From Cavia porcellus (Eukaryota; Chordata; Mammalia; Rodentia; Caviidae), in contig NW_026947491.1 of the NCBI RefSeq assembly GCF_034190915.1, positions 26,476,101 through 26,540,100 on the forward strand: a DNA stretch of 64,000 nucleotides. Direction: 5' to 3'. The position numbers were made by a program, and so were the translations under genes. Every line of letters begins with the position of its first letter. Within the stretch, counting starts at the first letter, position 1. The notes below the pieces were generated by a model that was given only the letters and a program-made list of their open reading frames with translations, had not been told where the DNA came from and ran no database searches. Positions 32,065 through 43,799 of this stretch are shown piece after piece.

Positions 32065-33765
32065 AGAACAAGTTCCTGTAAGTGTAGCTACTGTTAATAC
32101 TAGGGACAAAACAAAAGAAAGTCCAAAATTTAGAGGGAAACAAATTTCCCTTTCCACTCCCCTGGACTTCTGGTTACAAGTTACCTCTTTTTCCAGCTGG
32201 TTTCCTCACCTGGAATTTGAAGAAGTTCTCTTGACCTGCTGGCAGGTAATGTGAAAAGAATAACTTGATATTTTTAAAACTTAAAAGTGCAAGTTACAGA
32301 TCTTGTTTTCCCAGCCCTTTGGCAGTTCTTTAAAAATGTAGTATAAGAAATGAGAATTAAGATTCTAAATTAAAAAGGCTTTAATTTTAATTTTGGCTTA
32401 CTGTAATTACAATAACAATCTTAGATCTACCAAAATAATTCGTGACCTTTACATCTCCCTGGAAATAAATATATCAATAACTGTACACTTTAATTAAAAC
32501 TTTAAAGTACTAACCCAGTGCATTAAAGCAAACACAGAAGCCTGACTCAGATAACCCTGAAATGGAAGATTTTCCATTTATAACATTTTTCATTCTCTTC
32601 GAAAAAAAATTTGTTCACTGTAAAATGAAAGACAGGAAAAGCCGAGTGGCAAATGTCACATGGGAAGCTCAGAGTTCAACAGAGCAGGACAAGCTACTGT
32701 CCTAGGGACTTGGGCCCCTCTTCCACCTCTGCTTGGCCACTCTGAGAGTAAGTGCTGCTCTCTCTGAACATCTTGCATTTCCATATAACCATTCCCCCCG
32801 CCACAATGAAACTCAAATGAGAGAGTAACTACTAACCGACCAAGAAGGATCATTTCCAACAAAAAAATAACTCATAGCAATGCAATAACAGAAAGCTTTT
32901 AAATACATCAGAAAGAAGGTAACTACGTTGCTTTTACAACCTACAGCTCCCTGTGTTTACATTGTGCAAATGCCTCTCCTCAGTGGGCATATACCGTGTG
33001 AAAGTTGATGATACCAAGATGAGATTGTCCTCTTCAAACCCACACAAAACCAGAGTTGTGGTGAAGTCAGTCAAACGTATTTACTGCCAACCAATCGCTA
33101 TTTGGCTGGCTTGAGTTTCTCAAACTAATTCGATTTCCTGTTTCTTTTAAATTCTGTTTTTATACATAGTTACGATATTTCAGAATTACCACTGCTACTT
33201 TCCTTTTGATCATAGAAACTTTAAGCATATTATAGTGTGGAAAAAACTGTCCTGCAAGAATACTATATTTAAAGTTATCATTTCAGCTTAAAGCCAAATC
33301 TTTAAAAACAGAAAGACAAGAACTCTTCTTTTAAGTCCTCAGCAGCGGAGAGAATCTGCACTCCTGTTTTCCAGGACACCCTTGTGTGTCTGCCGCCTGC
33401 AGCTCCGGGAGGTGCTGGCCTCCCATCCCACGAGGTGGGGCGCCAAGTCCAGAGCTCCTTTCTGCAAACTTACCTGGAAAGGCCCCTTCCAAGAGCCCGA
33501 GAATAAACACACTGACTCTGTGTTTACCAAGAGCAGAAGATACCACTTCGTGAATTTCTAATTGGCCGGTAGTTGGTGGGTCAATTTGAAAAGTTAAAAC
33601 GAAGAACCAGAAAGCATATAAATGTAACCATTCTGTTTTAGTCTAAAGCATACAAATGTGCATTCATTCATCCTCATTTAAAGTAAGGCCAAGGCCTTTT
33701 AATACCACTCACTTTAAAGAACCAAATCATCACGTTCACATAAACCATATCCAACCATATTGCAT
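32065..33765. other. Unassigned DNA
   Basis: AT-rich sequence is followed by a modestly GC-rich patch (33,340-33,540). I see no gene or repeat. Confidence 0.4.
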
Positions 33766-33766
33766 T

Positions 33767-33845
33767 AAGGGCTGGGGACATGACTCAGGGGAGCATTTTT
33801 TTATTACGCGTGACGTTCTGTGCACCGGAAAAATTTTTTAAATAA
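33767..33845 (+). repeat. Degenerate ID-type SINE
   Basis: GGGCTGGGGACATGACTCAGG matches the ID head. The middle is replaced by a T-run and CpG-containing sequence (ACGCGTGACG), and GTGCACCGGAAAAA matches the ID end and tail. The neighbouring 33,850-34,580 shows no gene. Confidence 0.45.
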
Positions 33846-34582
33846 AAGTAAACAATTTGCATCTGAACATGCTGAATAAGATTTGATCACCTGTTGATAG
33901 TATGGCTGGTCTGTCTGGTGTCACCAGATTGCCACCCCACCATGCAGCACACTTACTTGTTCATCTAGATGTTCGTCCCTCCTATTGCTCTGTTGCTCAA
34001 GGCCTGCTGCGCTCAGCACACTGAGATTCACCTCACCAAGAGGCCCCAGTGTGGATGTCAGCTCTGTGCAGAATTTAATACTGATAAAAGCCTGGGTCCC
34101 TCAGTCAGCCAGGCAGTTTCCTTCTGCAGGAGCCCAGTTTCAACACTAAATATGCAGTGAATCAACTAACGCTGATTTTCTTCTCCAGTATTGCAGTCAA
34201 ACAGGAGATGTGTCACCCTGCCTTGGGGGAGATTCGCACGCTGGAGTGCTGTGGGACTCTCGTATTTTTGCTCCCCATCTACCTGCTATTGATATTATAA
34301 ACAGAAAAGAAAATTTCTCAAACTAGAAGCTCTGACCATGCTGCTTCACAAAAAAGCAAGCATATGCTTTTAATGATTCACCTTTTAATTTACTAAACTA
34401 TGGAAAAGAATGGAACTGACATTTTTCTTACTATAACTCATTTAACTCATAGACATTATAAGAATGCTCATTGATATGTACCATTCATATGATGCTTCTT
34501 GTGAGAATGATTGGAACTTACAAAGGAAATTTATAATTTATATATTTTCTCAGTAATAAAAAGGATTTCACAAAGAAAGAAA

Positions 34583-34790
34583 TGAAGCTGAATGTGATAA
34601 CATACTGCTGTAATCCTAGCACTCAGGAGACTCAGACAGGAGAATCAATGGGAGTTCACATCCAGCCTGGGATACACAGTGAGTCCATGATCAGACTGCA
34701 CTACAGTGGTTCCTCATTCACAAACTGAATTGTTCACAAAATATTGGTGAACTGAAGTATTACGGTACATAACAAGACCCAGCTCAAAAA
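34583..34790 (+). repeat. B1-type SINE split by an ~85-bp insertion
   Basis: The B1 blocks TGCTGTAATCCTAGCACTC, GGAGACTCAGACAGGAGAATC and GGATACACAGTGAG are followed by ~85 bp of foreign sequence (about 34,692-34,775). The B1 end (AAGACCCAGCTCAAAAAAA) then resumes. Confidence 0.7.
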
Positions 34791-34799
34791 AAGGGTGGG

Positions 34800-34965
34800 G
34801 AATGGGTGAGCCAGAGTGGTGGCATGTGCCTGTAATCCCATCACTTAGGAGACTGAGGCAGGAGGATCATTGTGAGCTCAAGGCCACCATGGCTACAAAC
34901 TGAGTTCAAGGCCAGCCTGAACTGCATAGTGAGACCCTGTCTCAGAAAGATGAGAAAAAGGAAAT
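34800..34965 (+). repeat. B1-type SINE
   Basis: A complete and fairly conserved copy: GTGGTGGCATGTGCCTGTAA, TCACTTAGGAGACTGAGGC, GGAGGATCATTGTGAGCTC, the internal duplication (CAAGGCCACC ... CAAGGCCAGCC), GTGAGACCCTGTCTCAG and a tail. It follows the split B1 head to tail. Confidence 0.9.
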
Positions 34966-35149
34966 GGATGAATATCATCAAAACATTCTATTATTAAAAC
35001 CATAATAAAACGCAGTAGAGGCTCATTGCATCTGGAACTACTTTTTGATGACAGCCCATGTGCATTCAGTAAAATATATTTCCTAGGAAAGGGTGCTCAA
35101 TAAAATGTACGTAGTTTGAACACTATAAAAGGAGGCTCAGTGAGGAGTG

Positions 35150-35425
35150 GGGCAGTTAACTTTGTCAACTTGACTGACTGGGTATGTCTATGAGGGTCAC
35201 AGTGCTGTGACCTCAGAAACTACAGCTAGTGACCTCCAACACTCTTTCCATCTGCCATGAGGCGAGCCATGGCCTTCCGCCATGATGCTCTTGCCTTGGA
35301 GCCAGCCCACCAAGGATCAAATCCTCTGACATCATGACGCAGAATAAATCCTCCCTTTTTTAAATTGTAGGTGTCAGATATTTTGTTCCAGCAAAGCAAA
35401 AACTGATCAAGGCAGTAAAAGAAAA
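35150..35425 (+). repeat. MaLR-type LTR
   Basis: GTTAACTTTGTCAACTTGAC at the start and GCAGAATAAATCCTCCC, GTGTCAGATATTTTGTTCC at the end are hallmark blocks of rodent ORR1/MT-like MaLR LTRs. The AATAAA is the LTR polyadenylation signal. Exact ends are not resolved. Confidence 0.7.
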
Positions 35426-35429
35426 CACC

Positions 35430-38000
35430 ACTGAACTTTCATACCTTATTTTGAATGAACTTTAAAAATAACTCATGACTACAAATGACGTGGGATGCCA
35501 GCTGTCATGTGTTTTGTGAAGGAATTAAAATTCCAGCACCACTTGTTGCCTGGTTAACACTAGAAATAGTTTCTCTGCCAGAGTGATGTTATTACTATCT
35601 TAGGGCTCCTATTTAAAGCCTAGGATGTCCTTTATGATAACTTGGTGTTATTTTTGTGGCTTTTTATTAATGAAATCACATTATCACCATAGCTGAGTCT
35701 GACAATTTTATTCATTAACTTCAAGAAGCATTATTATATGTATAAAACAGTTTTATTGTCACATAATGATCACACAGAGACACTTCAGAATCAAAGCACT
35801 GTCATTTTTATTTAGACTTTTTGCTCACGCCATTTGTGTACATCAGACAATATCCTAATGGATGCTCTGTCATGAGTCAATGAAGCAATTTTGACAGGAT
35901 GTTGATTAAGTTGTTGAAAGGAAATAGCAGAGCGCCTGACTACAGAGTGCTTGAGAGAATTTAACCAGTGCACCATGAGACGCTCCTAGACTGACATTTC
36001 CACCATGTGCCAGCTGTGAGTGCATTCAGAGTCCACCTGCCTCCACACTGCAGGCCTCCTTCTCTCAAGGCTGGTCCTCATGGCTCGCACTGTCTCCCAC
36101 CTTGTCCTCCACCCTGTGTCTGTGCAATCCCAATCTCCTCTAGGTCCAGCCACCCTCCCACAGGCCTCAATGCGAGGCCTGCCCTGTGAATGAATGAATG
36201 CTTTATGGTGCATGCACCATCAATGCTGTCTTTCAACATGTGAGTTGTCTACATTTTTAAAGTGTTCATCTCTTTCCTTTAAAATTTTTCTGCTGTGCCT
36301 TCCTTCTCTTCTTCCTAAGGCATTGTACTTGTCATTTTGTTTTCATGTTTCTTTTAGTTTAGCCTTCATTCCTAAGCCGAGTTTTTTGCTTTTATTCCCA
36401 ATTCTTTCCTGAATATAGCTCCCGAGCCTCTATATTTTTCTACTTCTGACTTTGTTTTTTGTAATGTGTATCATTGTTAGCTCCTTTTGAAATAATAGGT
36501 CACAGTTTTTAGCTGGATCATGGGCATGTCTTTCTAGTCCTTTCACTGTTCCTACAGATGTTTTATTCTACTCTTATTTTAATGATGATTTTGCATAGAA
36601 TTTTCCTCTGACACAATGATGATGTTCATTTTTACACTAAATTAGTATTTTAAGTTTTTCTAGGTGCACAGAGGGCCCTGTCTGGGGTCTGGTGAAGGGC
36701 CCTGCAACTCCTGTCTCCTCCTCTGACCTGGATCTTCTTTTTCTTCACCTTTGGAGTCCAGTTCTACTCAGGAGTTTCTCCTCTAGTGTCACAAGTTCTG
36801 TGGGGCTTTGATTCATTAAAGATGGGAATCAGATGTGGCCAATGAGAATAGGGAAAGACAATTCACTAGACTCACACAAGGCACAGCAGAGAGCTACCCC
36901 ATAGACAGAGCAGCCCACAGCTGGAGTATAGCAGGGTTGTACACATTCTCTACAAAAGCCTTAGCAGATGTGTAAGGAGCATAACCAACCACATAAGGAA
37001 ACATGAAGCTGTCTTCAAAAGTGCACGTGTGAATTTGTGCACAGTCCTAGCAGCATGTAGCCTGCACTTGGGTGTCTCAAAAGAGGACGTAAATGAGATC
37101 TCAGTTACTTTTGACCAGGTCTCTGGTGAAAATTGATTCATTCTTGCTCTGAGCTCTCTTGTTTTTGCCTTAAGCGAAGAATGATGTAGATACAGTGACA
37201 CAGTGGAGTGAGACTTTTCCGTTTTCTACACAGTGGCATGGGGTGAGGTTGGTGCAGTGGTCATTTGCCTGCTTCTGTTGGCCACCACACCTTACTCACC
37301 AGACATCACGATTTACCCTATTTTTCCACCCACCAGGAGAAGCCCCCTCTGGGCAGTGTGACAATTCATGAAAGACTACAGCCAGACTTCTCTAACTGGT
37401 GTAGATCTAGCATTCCATTTGATGTTGAGTCTGATGAAGAGACACAAGGAAAATTAGTTTGGTGTCTATGAGGATCATCCACTCTGAATTATAAAGGTTC
37501 AACACACTTTGGAAGGCATTCACTAGAAAACTTTTTTTTAAATTCTGACATCCTTTCAATGGAGAGGGTCATCCATTCTTCACACTCAAGAATACTTGGT
37601 GTGGGGGAAAGAGATAGAGGCAAGATGATTTGAGTTTTCACTGCCTTACTGATGGAGAGGTAATGGATGCTATTTTGAGTAATGGAAGCGAGTCAAAGCC
37701 ATTAACAATAACAAAGAACATAATCGTTCAGTAGATGTACAATGCCTTAGCCTGGCACATGTTCGATAGGCCTTTGGAGACATCCGAGCCAGCACTCAGA
37801 GGTCCTGAAGCCTTGGGGCTCCCGTGTCTCACACAAAAGATCCAAGGTCCCGAAAACACATCAGGTGTCAGAGGACAAGGTTCACAAAAGGTTCAAAAAA
37901 TGACCATATTTTCCAGACAGAGTAAGAGGTGTGACCATGGGTAGAGATGATTTTAGACAAATCTCAGTGGCTCCTCAGCAGCCTAGTGAAATGTGCTATT
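35430..38000. other. Unassigned DNA
   Basis: I see no gene. T-rich parts at 36,240-36,640 are without a named repeat. Open frames here are short and contradictory between strands. Confidence 0.4.
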
Positions 38001-38085
38001 CACTCCATTTTTACAGAAGAGAAAAAAACCACCCAGTCACAGACTGTCAAAGACACAAATCCGAGCCCATCCATTACTCTTTCCT
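38000..38085 (-). repeat. MIR-like fragment
   Basis: Plus-strand blocks CCATTTTTACAGAAGAGAAA, CACCCAGTCACAGACTG and ACAAATCCGAGCCCA match the reversed MIR core. The fragment is short. The flank 38,090-38,550 has nothing I can name. Confidence 0.45.
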
Positions 38086-38567
38086 TGCTAACCAAGGCCC
38101 TTTCCTATCCGCCCTGTCCCCAGAACAAGAACAGGTTAAGCTATATGCACAACATTTTGTTGACAAGAACAGAGAAATGTGATAGTACCTCTAAAATTTT
38201 CATTAGATAAATTCCCTACTCCTTGTCCCTTACAGAATTAACCTCAATTTTCAGGACAGTCAGCTGTTTGTAGGACTAATTTTCCATCCCTTCAGTCTTA
38301 GTTTTACTCTAAACCATGCTGCCAAACAAGAGAGAGGATCCCTCTACCAGAGAAGAGAAAGGAATGTGGTCAGAATCCAGCACCATACCCTGAATATGAA
38401 TTAGCCATGATTACTTGTTAGTCCTGAAAAATCAAGATTTTATGAGTAATTTTTATGGTCATTTATTTCACTTTGATTTTTTTTTCTTAACAAGGAAATA
38501 GAAAATAAATATCTGACCCTAAGCATAGTTAACCTCCAATAAGTGAAAGTTGAAAATAAAAATCAAG

Positions 38568-39381
38568 GCGGTGGAGGATCAGGCTAACCCGAGTCAGATG
38601 CTGACTGCAAACTCCGCACCGAGGCAGATTGGATTCCTGAAATCCGGGAGAACATGGCAGACAGATAACAGCCACTACGGAGGCTCTCTGAAAGGCTCGG
38701 CTCAGAAGTCAGGAAGGGTGCGGAGTAAGGAGACATAAGCAGGTGGAGATATGCTCTGCTGACTCAGGAACGAACTGGGCTGAGAGAAACCAACTTGGAA
38801 TGCAGTCCTGGTGCTAAAACAGGAACAGAAAAGCCTCAGTGTGGAGGCTGGAGCCCGTGCCATTGGAAGCCGCGATTTGGGTTTCCCACCACACGGCGAC
38901 TGCCTCTACATCGGCTCGGCAAGGAGAGAGACGCGCGAAAGCTCTGAGAACGGGAATCTGCGAACGGAGTCGAAAACAGGACAGACAGGGAGGCGTGCAC
39001 TGACTTGTGGTGAGGTGAGTGAGAGAAACTGACACTCTACCACAGTTTGACTCCAGTGGAGGACATTCTGGGCCCGGGTAGTCCTGCGGGACCAGGGCGC
39101 GGTGGCAACTCCAGCCACACATCCCCCTCTCAGGCGGGATTGGTGAAAAGTGCCTAGCCTATGTGACGCTGCTGGTGGACCCAGTAGGCTAGCCCAACAC
39201 AGATCCCAGAGCCTGATGGTGGCTGGGAGGGGCAGGACCCGCGTAGGCTGCCTGGTCCGTAACTCCCTGGTGCGCTGCGGTGGGCGGGAACACCTAACCG
39301 GCGCAATTCGATCAGGCTGTGGCTGACAGGGAGAGAAGCTGGGTCTCCTATATAAACTTGCATGTATAAAGAACAGAGAAT
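38568..39381 (+). promoter_or_regulatory. 5' region of the HAL1-like element
   Basis: This 814-bp, CpG-bearing, relatively GC-rich leader begins GCGGTGGAGGATCAGG. Its counterparts at 49,039-49,826 and (minus strand) 2,838-2,045 have nearly the same length and share landmarks. It shows no evident similarity to the 476-bp 5'UTR of the full-length L1 at 10,657. An open frame of 183 codons on the opposite strand (39,457-38,906) is a by-product of the GC-rich composition. Confidence 0.65.
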
Positions 39382-40434
39382 ATGGGAAGAGGCAGCAACA
39401 AGAAAGGCTCCTCGGCCCCCAATCCTGAGAAACAGGCAATAGCGGACACCACACCAATAGACATAAAGCGCCATCTAGAGAGCCGCATAGATCAGTTCAG
39501 GAACAAAGTTATCAATGACCTGAAGCTAGAAGTAAGCAGAATAGTTAGAGAAATGCTAAGCACACCCAAGTAAAAACAGATGGTGGAATGGAAGAACAGA
39601 AAAAGAGGGGAGAATTGTTTGATGGAGAAAATAGAGAAAGCATATAGAATACGTGAAGCAGGTTCAAAGGGACTACCAGGAAAATAAAAGTCTATCGAAA
39701 ACTGGCATAACAGCTTGAAAGAAACTAAGGACAGACTATCTAAACTAGAGGGCAGACTTGAAACATGGGAGAATGAAATGAAAAACTTCTTAAAAGTAAC
39801 AAAGAAACAAACAGCAATAATACAAAGACAAGAAGATGATAAGAGGATCCATAACTTAAGAATTAAGAATATAAAAGAAGAAGTAGGGACACAAACAAAT
39901 GAACTACAAAAGCTACTCACAGAAATAATCCAGGAGAATTTTCCTAATTTAGCAAAAGGTAAAGATACTCAGTTGTATGAGGCATACAGGACCCCAGCCA
40001 CCTACTACCCAAACAGAGCAACACCCAGGCATATAATAATAAAAATTCCAGAAATTCAATACAAGAACAGAATATTAAAAGCTGTCAGGGACAAGAAACA
40101 GACCACTTACAAGGGAACACCGATCAGAATTACAGCAGATTTCTCGGCACAAACCATCAAATCACGAAGAGCGTGGGGGGAAATAATTCAAGCTTTGAAA
40201 GATAATAATCTCCAGCCAAGATTGAGATATCCTGCACAACTGTCCCTGGAAATTGATGGAAAAACAAGGTGCTTCCAGGATAAAGAGGAACTGGGGGAAT
40301 TTGCAACCACCAATTCAACTCTACAGAGAGTATTGCAGGATATTCTAAAAAAAGAAAAATACAAAGAATCCAGAAATAGTGGCGGGGAGGCCACAACAAA
40401 TGGAGCAGAGAACAAAATGAAGAAGACAAACTGA
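39382..40434 (+). pseudogene. HAL1-like ORF1, 350 codons with two in-frame stops
   Basis: One frame runs from the ATG at 39,382 to the TGA at 40,432-40,434 without any frameshift. Only two TAA codons, at 39,571 and 39,685, interrupt it. The first ~190 codons are K/E/Q-rich and suited to a coiled coil. The remainder has the RNA-recognition and C-terminal domain blocks (TPRHIIIKIPEIQ, TYKGTPIRITADFSAQ, IKSRRAW, YPAQLSLEIDG). It is clearly similar to, but distinct from, the ORF1 of the L1 at 11,133. Frame integrity suggests recent activity or selection on the ORF1 protein before insertion. Confidence 0.88.
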
Positions 40435-41774
40435 CAACTAATGACAGAAAAAGAGCTCAACAGAAATGAGGCAGAGAAGATTGGATGATAGGAACAGCTA
40501 TTTTGGAGAAAATGACATCTTAATAGGTAATACTGATTTAGTATCATCTTGTTTTGAAGTCTCATCAAGCTTTTGTTCTTCTGTCTCCATTGGTCTAAAT
40601 AGGTTGTATCTTATTGGATTTTATTATGTACGATAGTATAAGCAAAAACCTTTTAAAGACAAGGAGATTATACAGAAACCATTGTTCATTTTCTGTTAGT
40701 CGATTCTAAATACTCTGTAATGCTGTCATTCTCTTAAATGGTTTTACATTGTTTTGATATATTTAATGCTACAGTATACGAAGTTGTACTCAAGGATTTC
40801 AAGGAAAGAGACAATATGGTAACTACTTTGAGGTCAGGATTATCTTGTGGTGAAACACTATTCTGCTTAAATGGTTATGTTTTGATCTGCACTGTTTCGC
40901 TGTTATGCCCTCTTTTATCTCAATCTCCACTCCATTATTTACTTTTTTATTTTTATCCTTTTAATTAAAGGAAAAATAAATAAAAATAGCAGGATATATT
41001 ATAGTAACCCACTTTGACTTTCCTTTTCTCGATTTAAAGCCCTGTATTACTCTCACCATCTTGTTTTTGACTGATGTTCCCCTATTCTGTTTTGCTGGAT
41101 AGTATCAGGTTCAAAAGTTTAGGCATCAGCTGTGAAGATAATGAGGTTCATTATAACACCCATTCTCGTTGACTTTTATCTACTTTTGAAGACCTACAAT
41201 GTCTCCAATGTTTTGGTTTTGTCGGTTTTGTTCTTTACTGTTTTGTTCAATTTTATTATAACTAATGATATAGGCAATTCTATTAGAGATAGCGGGAGGC
41301 ATTATGGTAACCATTGTTGATCACTTTGTATTATGTTTTTACATTATCTATTTTGTCCACCCTTTTGATTTGATCGATTCTGTTCTGTTATGTCACATTT
41401 GGTTTTACTCTCTTCCAAAAAAGTAATAAGAACCGTGGAAGCAATGAAACCCAAAATGTGTAATAGTCATTGTACAAAAGAGAGGAAAAGAAAGTGCTCT
41501 AAACTATATAACTGCATGTATATTTAAGTGTATAAGATAGAAAATGATATCACAGAGTTTTATTGGATCATTGAACAGAACTGTTTACAGTATCATTGTT
41601 GGAATGTCCACTTTACAAGCTTTAATTTTGTGACTTGAACAATTATTTCTAAGATGACAATATGTAATCCATTAACTAGTGATTTCCTACTGTTTATTTT
41701 TTTTCTGTAAATCTGTATAACTTGTACCCTTTCTCTGCTTTTTTTTTTCTCCTTAAATAAAATTTAAAAAAAAA
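40435..41774 (+). other. 3'UTR of the HAL1-like element (long form)
   Basis: After ~130 bp of unique text the sequence follows the L1 3'UTR at 16,070-17,199 block by block and ends CTCCTTAAATAAAATTTAAAAAAAA. The shared end explains how L1 ORF2 protein could recognise it. Confidence 0.8.
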
Positions 41775-41790
41775 GAAAATAAAAATCAAG

Positions 41791-42205
41791 TGTTATGGTT
41801 TAGATCTAAAATGTCCCTCAAAAAGTCTCAAGTTCTGAGTAGAAACCAGTCCTGCCAAGGCAGGCCACTGGGGCCATGACCTGGAAGGGTGTATTCTTGT
41901 CCCTTGTCTTCCTTTCTCTCTCTGTTCCCTGTCTGCTATGTGGTCAAAAGCTTTGCTTTGCCATCCTGGTCTCTGGTTGCCATGCTGTTTCTGCCTTGGA
42001 AACAGCCAACCATGGACAGAATCCACTAAAATTGATTCAGCAGGTGGGGATTTAGCTCAGCAGCATAAGTGCCTGCTTGGCAAGCACAAGGTTGTAAATT
42101 TGATCACTGGTACCAAAAAAAAAATTGTTTCAGCCAAAATAAAACTGTCCTCCTTTAAATTGCAGGTAACTGGCAATTTATTCTAGTGATGAGAAAGTCA
42201 CTAAT
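41791..42205 (+). repeat. MaLR-type LTR with an ID inserted near its end
   Basis: TGTTATGGTTTAGATCTAAAATG is a textbook MaLR start (given in part), and CCAAAATAAAACTGTCCTCC plus GATGAGAAAGTCACTAAT are the 3' end. It begins directly after the TSD of the HAL1-like element. That element therefore inserted at, or a base or two from, the LTR edge. Confidence 0.75.
42039..42118 (+). repeat. ID-type SINE
   Basis: GGTGGGGATTTAGCTCAGCAG (A box slightly changed), CCTGCTTGGCAAGCACAAGG and CTGGTACC with an A-run tail. Imperfect flanking repeats AAAATTGATTCAGC and AAAATTGTTTCAGC mark the insertion. Confidence 0.88.
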
Positions 42206-42360
42206 ATAAAAAGTAAATCAAGATATGTACAATAAAAGAAATTTACAAACTAGAGCATGTCATACAATCTTACTTGACCACTGAAATTACTCACAGATCA
42301 CTCGAAGAATGCAGACCTGATGGCATCTGTGACCGTCTTGAAATGAGAGAGACATCTCAA

Positions 42361-42540
42361 CTTTCGGGATTTTTTTGAGACAAGGTCTTTTTATGCGATT
42401 CAGGCTGGACTTTGTAGCACAAGGCCTTTGTAAACCAACTCATTTTGTAGCCCAGGCTTGTCTCAAACTTGCAAGGGTCTTCCTGCCTCAACCTCCTGAG
42501 TGCTGGGATTATAGGCATGAAACTGCCATGCCTGGCTAAT
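42361..42540 (-). repeat. B1-type SINE
   Basis: On the minus strand: GCCAGGCATGGCAG, CTATAATCCCAGCACTCAGG, GAGGCAGGAAGACC, then two 'gctacaaa' blocks reflecting the internal duplication, and the CTTGTCTC AAAAAAA end. It is moderately diverged. Confidence 0.85.
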
Positions 42541-42544
42541 CTAA

Positions 42545-43150
42545 ACTTTTAACTGCATAAATGTCATTGATTGCTAATCACCTGTGTGGCATATTATGTA
42601 CTTTTTTGACACAAAACTATAGAACTTTGGTTAAAGAGGGAGCTTAAAAATACCACACCCAAATGTATGTTATATGTGATTTTTTTATACAAATTCTAAT
42701 GAGCCAAGTCTTATTCACTGAGTGTTACTGATTCTACGTGGGCTTTCTATTACACTATCCTTTTCAGAGATGAAATATCTATTCTGTATACTTCTTTTTC
42801 CCAGTTGAAGAAAAAAATGTGCTTTGTTCAGTGTCTTTAGAACTATTTTACTTCTTTTAGAGTAGCATTTGCCAAAACATTATAGTTGAATAGATTTGCC
42901 AAAGGAAAAAGACACAGTTGCTATGCACTGGCGCTCCGTTAGTAGCAGCATATTTACATATAACATCTGTTACCTGACTACTGAACTAAAGACCACAGCT
43001 CACAGGGCTAACGCTGCACGATGCCAAAGGCTGAGGCAGTGCTCATGTTGCCTGGGGAAACAGGTAGATTTACCAGGACGGCTGGCCACTTAGCACTATA
43101 AGAAACCAGCATTTCTGAGGGGGTTGGTTGATGTTTTTATAATTCAGATG
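42545..43150. other. Unassigned DNA
   Basis: I see no gene. A short MIR-like patch (GACTCAGTTTCCTCAATTACAGAG) is possible at 43,160-43,195, just before the L1 fragment. Confidence 0.4.
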
Positions 43151-43204
43151 TACTCAGCTTCTTCTAGACTCAGTTTCCTCAATTACAGAGTAGACAAAAT
43201 AATC

Positions 43205-43795
43205 ATTTTAACTATGACATTATGCTAAATGAATAAGCCAGACACAGAAAGAAAAATATTGTATGATCTCACTTATGTGTAGAATTTTTTAAAGGGATTT
43301 TGACTACACAGAGGTAAAAAACTAAGAGTAGCTACTGGGATGAGCCAAGGAAGGAAAAGGGAAGATATCGATGGCATAAGGTAATAGTAAACTGAAAGAG
43401 TAGTAAGATCCATGTACAATAGATATTGTACTAATTAAAGGGAAAAAAAGCACTCAGAAGGGAAGAATAACTGGGAAAGGGGGAAGGAGAAATGGAAGAA
43501 AGGGAAAGACTATACATATGTAGGTAAACACATGTAACTGTATGCGCGTATATGTGTGCAAGATAGATAACTATACTAGTAATTCTCTGTTAGTTCATCA
43601 AAAAGAGCAGTTTGTGCTGCTATTGTTTGGTCATTTTTTATGCCTAGATCTTGTAGCCTGAACAACTACTTCTAAGATAACAATATTCAATATATTAACT
43701 ACCGTTGATTTCTTACTGTTTTTTTAAACTCTGTATTATATCTATCCTTTTTTCTGTTTTGCTTTTTTAAAAATACAAAACTGAGTAACTGTATG
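43205..43795 (+). mobile_element. Old L1, ORF2 end and 3'UTR
   Basis: It starts with the universal L1 ORF2-end phrase (ATTATGCTAAATGAATAAGCC, then CACAGAAAG and TATTGTATGATCTCACTTATG in parts) and continues into a purine-rich 3'UTR. It ends with the same CTGTATTATATCTATCC landmark as the L1 at 17,130, so the terminal ~200 bp of the 3'UTR is conserved between old and young L1s here. Confidence 0.8.
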
Positions 43796-43799
43796 AGAT

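Larger units (their letters stand above)
38568..41774 (+). mobile_element. Full-length HAL1-like (ORF2-less) L1 element with perfect 16-bp TSD
   Basis: A 3.2-kb element is bounded by the exact duplication GAAAATAAAAATCAAG at 38,552-38,567 and 41,775-41,790. It consists of an ~814-bp 5' region, one ORF1-type reading frame of 350 codons (39,382-40,434) and a 1.3-kb L1-type 3'UTR with a short A-rich end. ORF2 is absent: the 3'UTR begins within about 130 bp of the ORF1 stop. The identical TSD shows it was mobilised as this unit and did not lose ORF2 after insertion. Trans-mobilisation by L1 ORF2 protein is the known route for HAL1 and is the likely one here. It is younger than the copies at 1 and 49,039. 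Confidence 0.93.

Noticed and set aside
38906..39457. 183-codon minus-strand open frame
   Set aside because: It is antisense to the 5' region of the HAL1-like element, which is GC-rich and low in stop codons on that strand. It has no recognisable domain.
40435..40560. ORF2 lost from the 38,568 element after insertion
   Set aside because: The perfect TSD and direct ORF1-to-3'UTR continuity fit mobilisation of an already ORF2-less RNA. A post-insertion deletion would have to be exactly placed. It cannot be fully excluded without other copies.
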